DNA from: Verrucomicrobiaceae bacterium
GTDB lineage: Bacteria > Verrucomicrobiota > Verrucomicrobiae > Verrucomicrobiales > Akkermansiaceae
Length of the DNA: 6,513 nt
Assembly: GCA_003820635.1 (NCBI GenBank)
Contig: RPOS01000164.1
Location: forward strand, 1 to 6,513
Reading direction: 5' to 3'
The translations under genes were made by a program, and so were the position numbers. This document shows positions 5,959 to 6,513 of the stretch, piece after piece (position 1 is the first letter of the stretch; the number at the start of each line of letters is the position of its first letter). The notes under the pieces are model-generated. The model was given only the letters and a program-made list of their open reading frames with translations. It searched no databases and had not been told where the DNA came from.

Positions 5959-6328
5959 TTTTTTTGGCAACCAGACCAAATTTATTGAGTAGCCAATCAA
6001 GAACCGCCTGCTGGTCGTCGATTGTCGCCCGGCGGATCTGACTCAAGAGATGAACTCGATCCGGCTTAGGCAAATAGATCCCCCGCATACCTTCAGAACA
6101 GCATGAGCAGATCACGCGCAGGTTGTTGGATGAAATGTTTCCTCCATATTTGGGATCAACGATGAAACCAATCCTCAAACGAACAGTTGTTCCGCGATAG
6201 TGATCGATGTCATCCCCGCCTGCGCCGCAAACTCGGCAGACCTCTCCATCGCGCGCAAGAACCGCACGTCTCATGGCAGAGGGAATTCGTCTTACTGTCA
6301 GTGTTTGAGCCTCCATGCCGCATTTCAT
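5945..6328 (-). CDS. HNH-family protein, possibly catalytically degenerate
   Basis: 127 residues from the ATG at 6328 (MKCGMEAQTLTVRRIP). Features: AMRRAVLARDGEVCRVCG with C31 and C34, DDIDHYRG at 39-46, VRLRIGFIVDPKYGG at 49-63, NNLRVICSCCSEG with N69, C74 and C77, and a helical tail LLSQIRRATIDDQQAVLDWL. Four Cys form the structural zinc site of an HNH (beta-beta-alpha-metal) nuclease. In relatives I remember, the central motif reads GHIVD and the end reads CNEG; here they are GFIVD and CSEG, so the metal-site His and terminal His/Asn appear substituted. DIDH at 40-43 could alternatively supply the His. The frame extends to a GTG at 6430, but this would overlap the divergent regulator, and the added residues lack HNH features. 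An ATG at 6316 is also possible. GC content is visibly lower than in the left part of the window, suggesting acquisition. Likely a restriction or mobile-element nuclease. Confidence 0.82.
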   Translation of the reverse strand: MKCGMEAQTLTVRRIPSAMRRAVLARDGEVCRVCGAGGDDIDHYRGTTVRLRIGFIVDPKYGGNISSNNLRVICSCCSEGMRGIYLPKPDRVHLLSQIRRATIDDQQAVLDWLLNKFGLVAKKRTAD

Positions 6329-6402
6329 GGTCAGGCGAACGAAAATGCAAATGTTCTCTATTCGAACACGTGGCGGCGCTTTGTCTGATAACCCAAAGGG
6401 CG
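6329..6402. promoter_or_regulatory. Divergent intergenic region with candidate operator inverted repeats
   Basis: This 74-bp gap separates the divergent HNH and HTH-regulator starts. It contains TGTTC (6352-6356), seven bases, then GAACA (6364-6368), a 5-bp inverted repeat. A further GAAC at 6337-6340 gives an alternating GAAC/GTTC/GAAC pattern. TTCGAA (6361-6366) and TGATAA (6386-6391), 19 bp apart, resemble a weak -35/-10 pair for the regulator. The placement is what an autoregulated XRE-type repressor would use, but the half-sites are short and could occur by chance. Confidence 0.35.
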
Positions 6403-6513
6403 ATGACGCTTTCATCCGATCAACCGCCACGGAGAAAAAATATCACCGGACCAAGGATTCGACAGGCAAGGGTGGAGTTCAAACCTCGCCTCACACAGGA
6501 TCAACTGGCAGGG
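6403..6513 (+). CDS. XRE-type helix-turn-helix regulator, N-terminal part (runs off the window)
   Basis: From ATG at 6403 the frame is open for all 37 codons to the window edge. After a basic leader (MTLSSDQPPRRKN) comes ITGPRIRQARVEFKPRLTQD and then QLAG. This matches the opening of Cro/CI-type HTH domains: a first helix of the form G-x-x-IRxAR, then xLTQxxLA, where the second helix begins. AAAGGG at 6395-6400 is a purine-rich but very close ribosome-binding candidate. The gene is divergent from the HNH gene, the usual layout for a regulator controlling a restriction or toxin-like neighbour. The recognition helix and anything beyond are outside the window, so the regulator's class and length are unknown. 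Confidence 0.68.
   Translation, partial: MTLSSDQPPRRKNITGPRIRQARVEFKPRLTQDQLAG

Noticed and set aside
6329..6430. Starting the HNH protein at the GTG at 6430.
   Set aside because: It would overlap the divergent regulator's start by 28 bp, and the extra 34 residues show no HNH-related features. ATG at 6328 leaves a normal divergent promoter gap.
6455..6470. GGATTCGACAGG resembles the conserved 5' start of tmRNA (GGATTCGAC), and nearby GAGTTCAAACCTC resembles a T-arm.
   Set aside because: The upstream bases lack the GGGG acceptor pattern, the T-arm stem breaks after three pairs, and the stretch is well explained as codons of the HTH regulator. A covariance search with the tmRNA model would settle it.

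Overview
The window looks like a chromosomal segment of a high-GC Gram-negative bacterium. My best guess is Verrucomicrobiota (Luteolibacter/Akkermansiaceae-like). That guess is inferred from the unusual short ArgA-type protein, the Ala/Pro-rich anchored protein beside deoB and the style of the palindromic intergenic element. No rRNA or tRNA is present to confirm it.

Layout. (1) 1-80 holds the last 25 codons of a plus-strand gene that begins outside the window. It is followed by about 190 bp of non-coding DNA with small repeats, then a small uncharacterised plus-strand ORF (272-619). (2) A three-gene minus-strand cluster runs from 2817 down to 607: a 76-residue hypothetical protein, a membrane-anchored protein with an Ala/Pro-rich linker, and phosphopentomutase (deoB). 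The last two overlap at TGATG. (3) Divergent from this cluster, a plus-strand pair starts at 2919. It encodes an N-acetylglutamate synthase-like protein with a shortened amino-acid-kinase domain, joined by an ATGA overlap to a metallo-beta-lactamase/beta-CASP ribonuclease (4013-5413). (4) Directly after the nuclease stop codon lies a 21-bp tandem array of 11 clear copies, then an 88-bp palindromic REP/MITE-like element (5669-5756). (5) From 5752 to the right edge is a lower-GC accessory patch. It contains the C-terminal remnant of an MmeI-type class I DNA methyltransferase, a small HNH-family protein whose usual catalytic positions look substituted, and the divergently transcribed start of an XRE-type helix-turn-helix regulator that runs off the edge.

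How the parts relate. deoB belongs to nucleoside salvage, and ArgA-type enzymes begin arginine synthesis. The beta-CASP protein is a predicted RNA-processing nuclease, and its coupling to argA is not explained by any pathway I know. The right end looks like the decayed edge of a restriction-modification or defence-type island.

The most noteworthy signal is the tandem array. It is in the same reading frame as the beta-CASP gene and is open for 90 codons past the TGA. Reading through the stop would add a PNGPVD(G/A) heptapeptide-repeat tail. The alternative is a non-coding array with an invariant CCAAAC every two helical turns.
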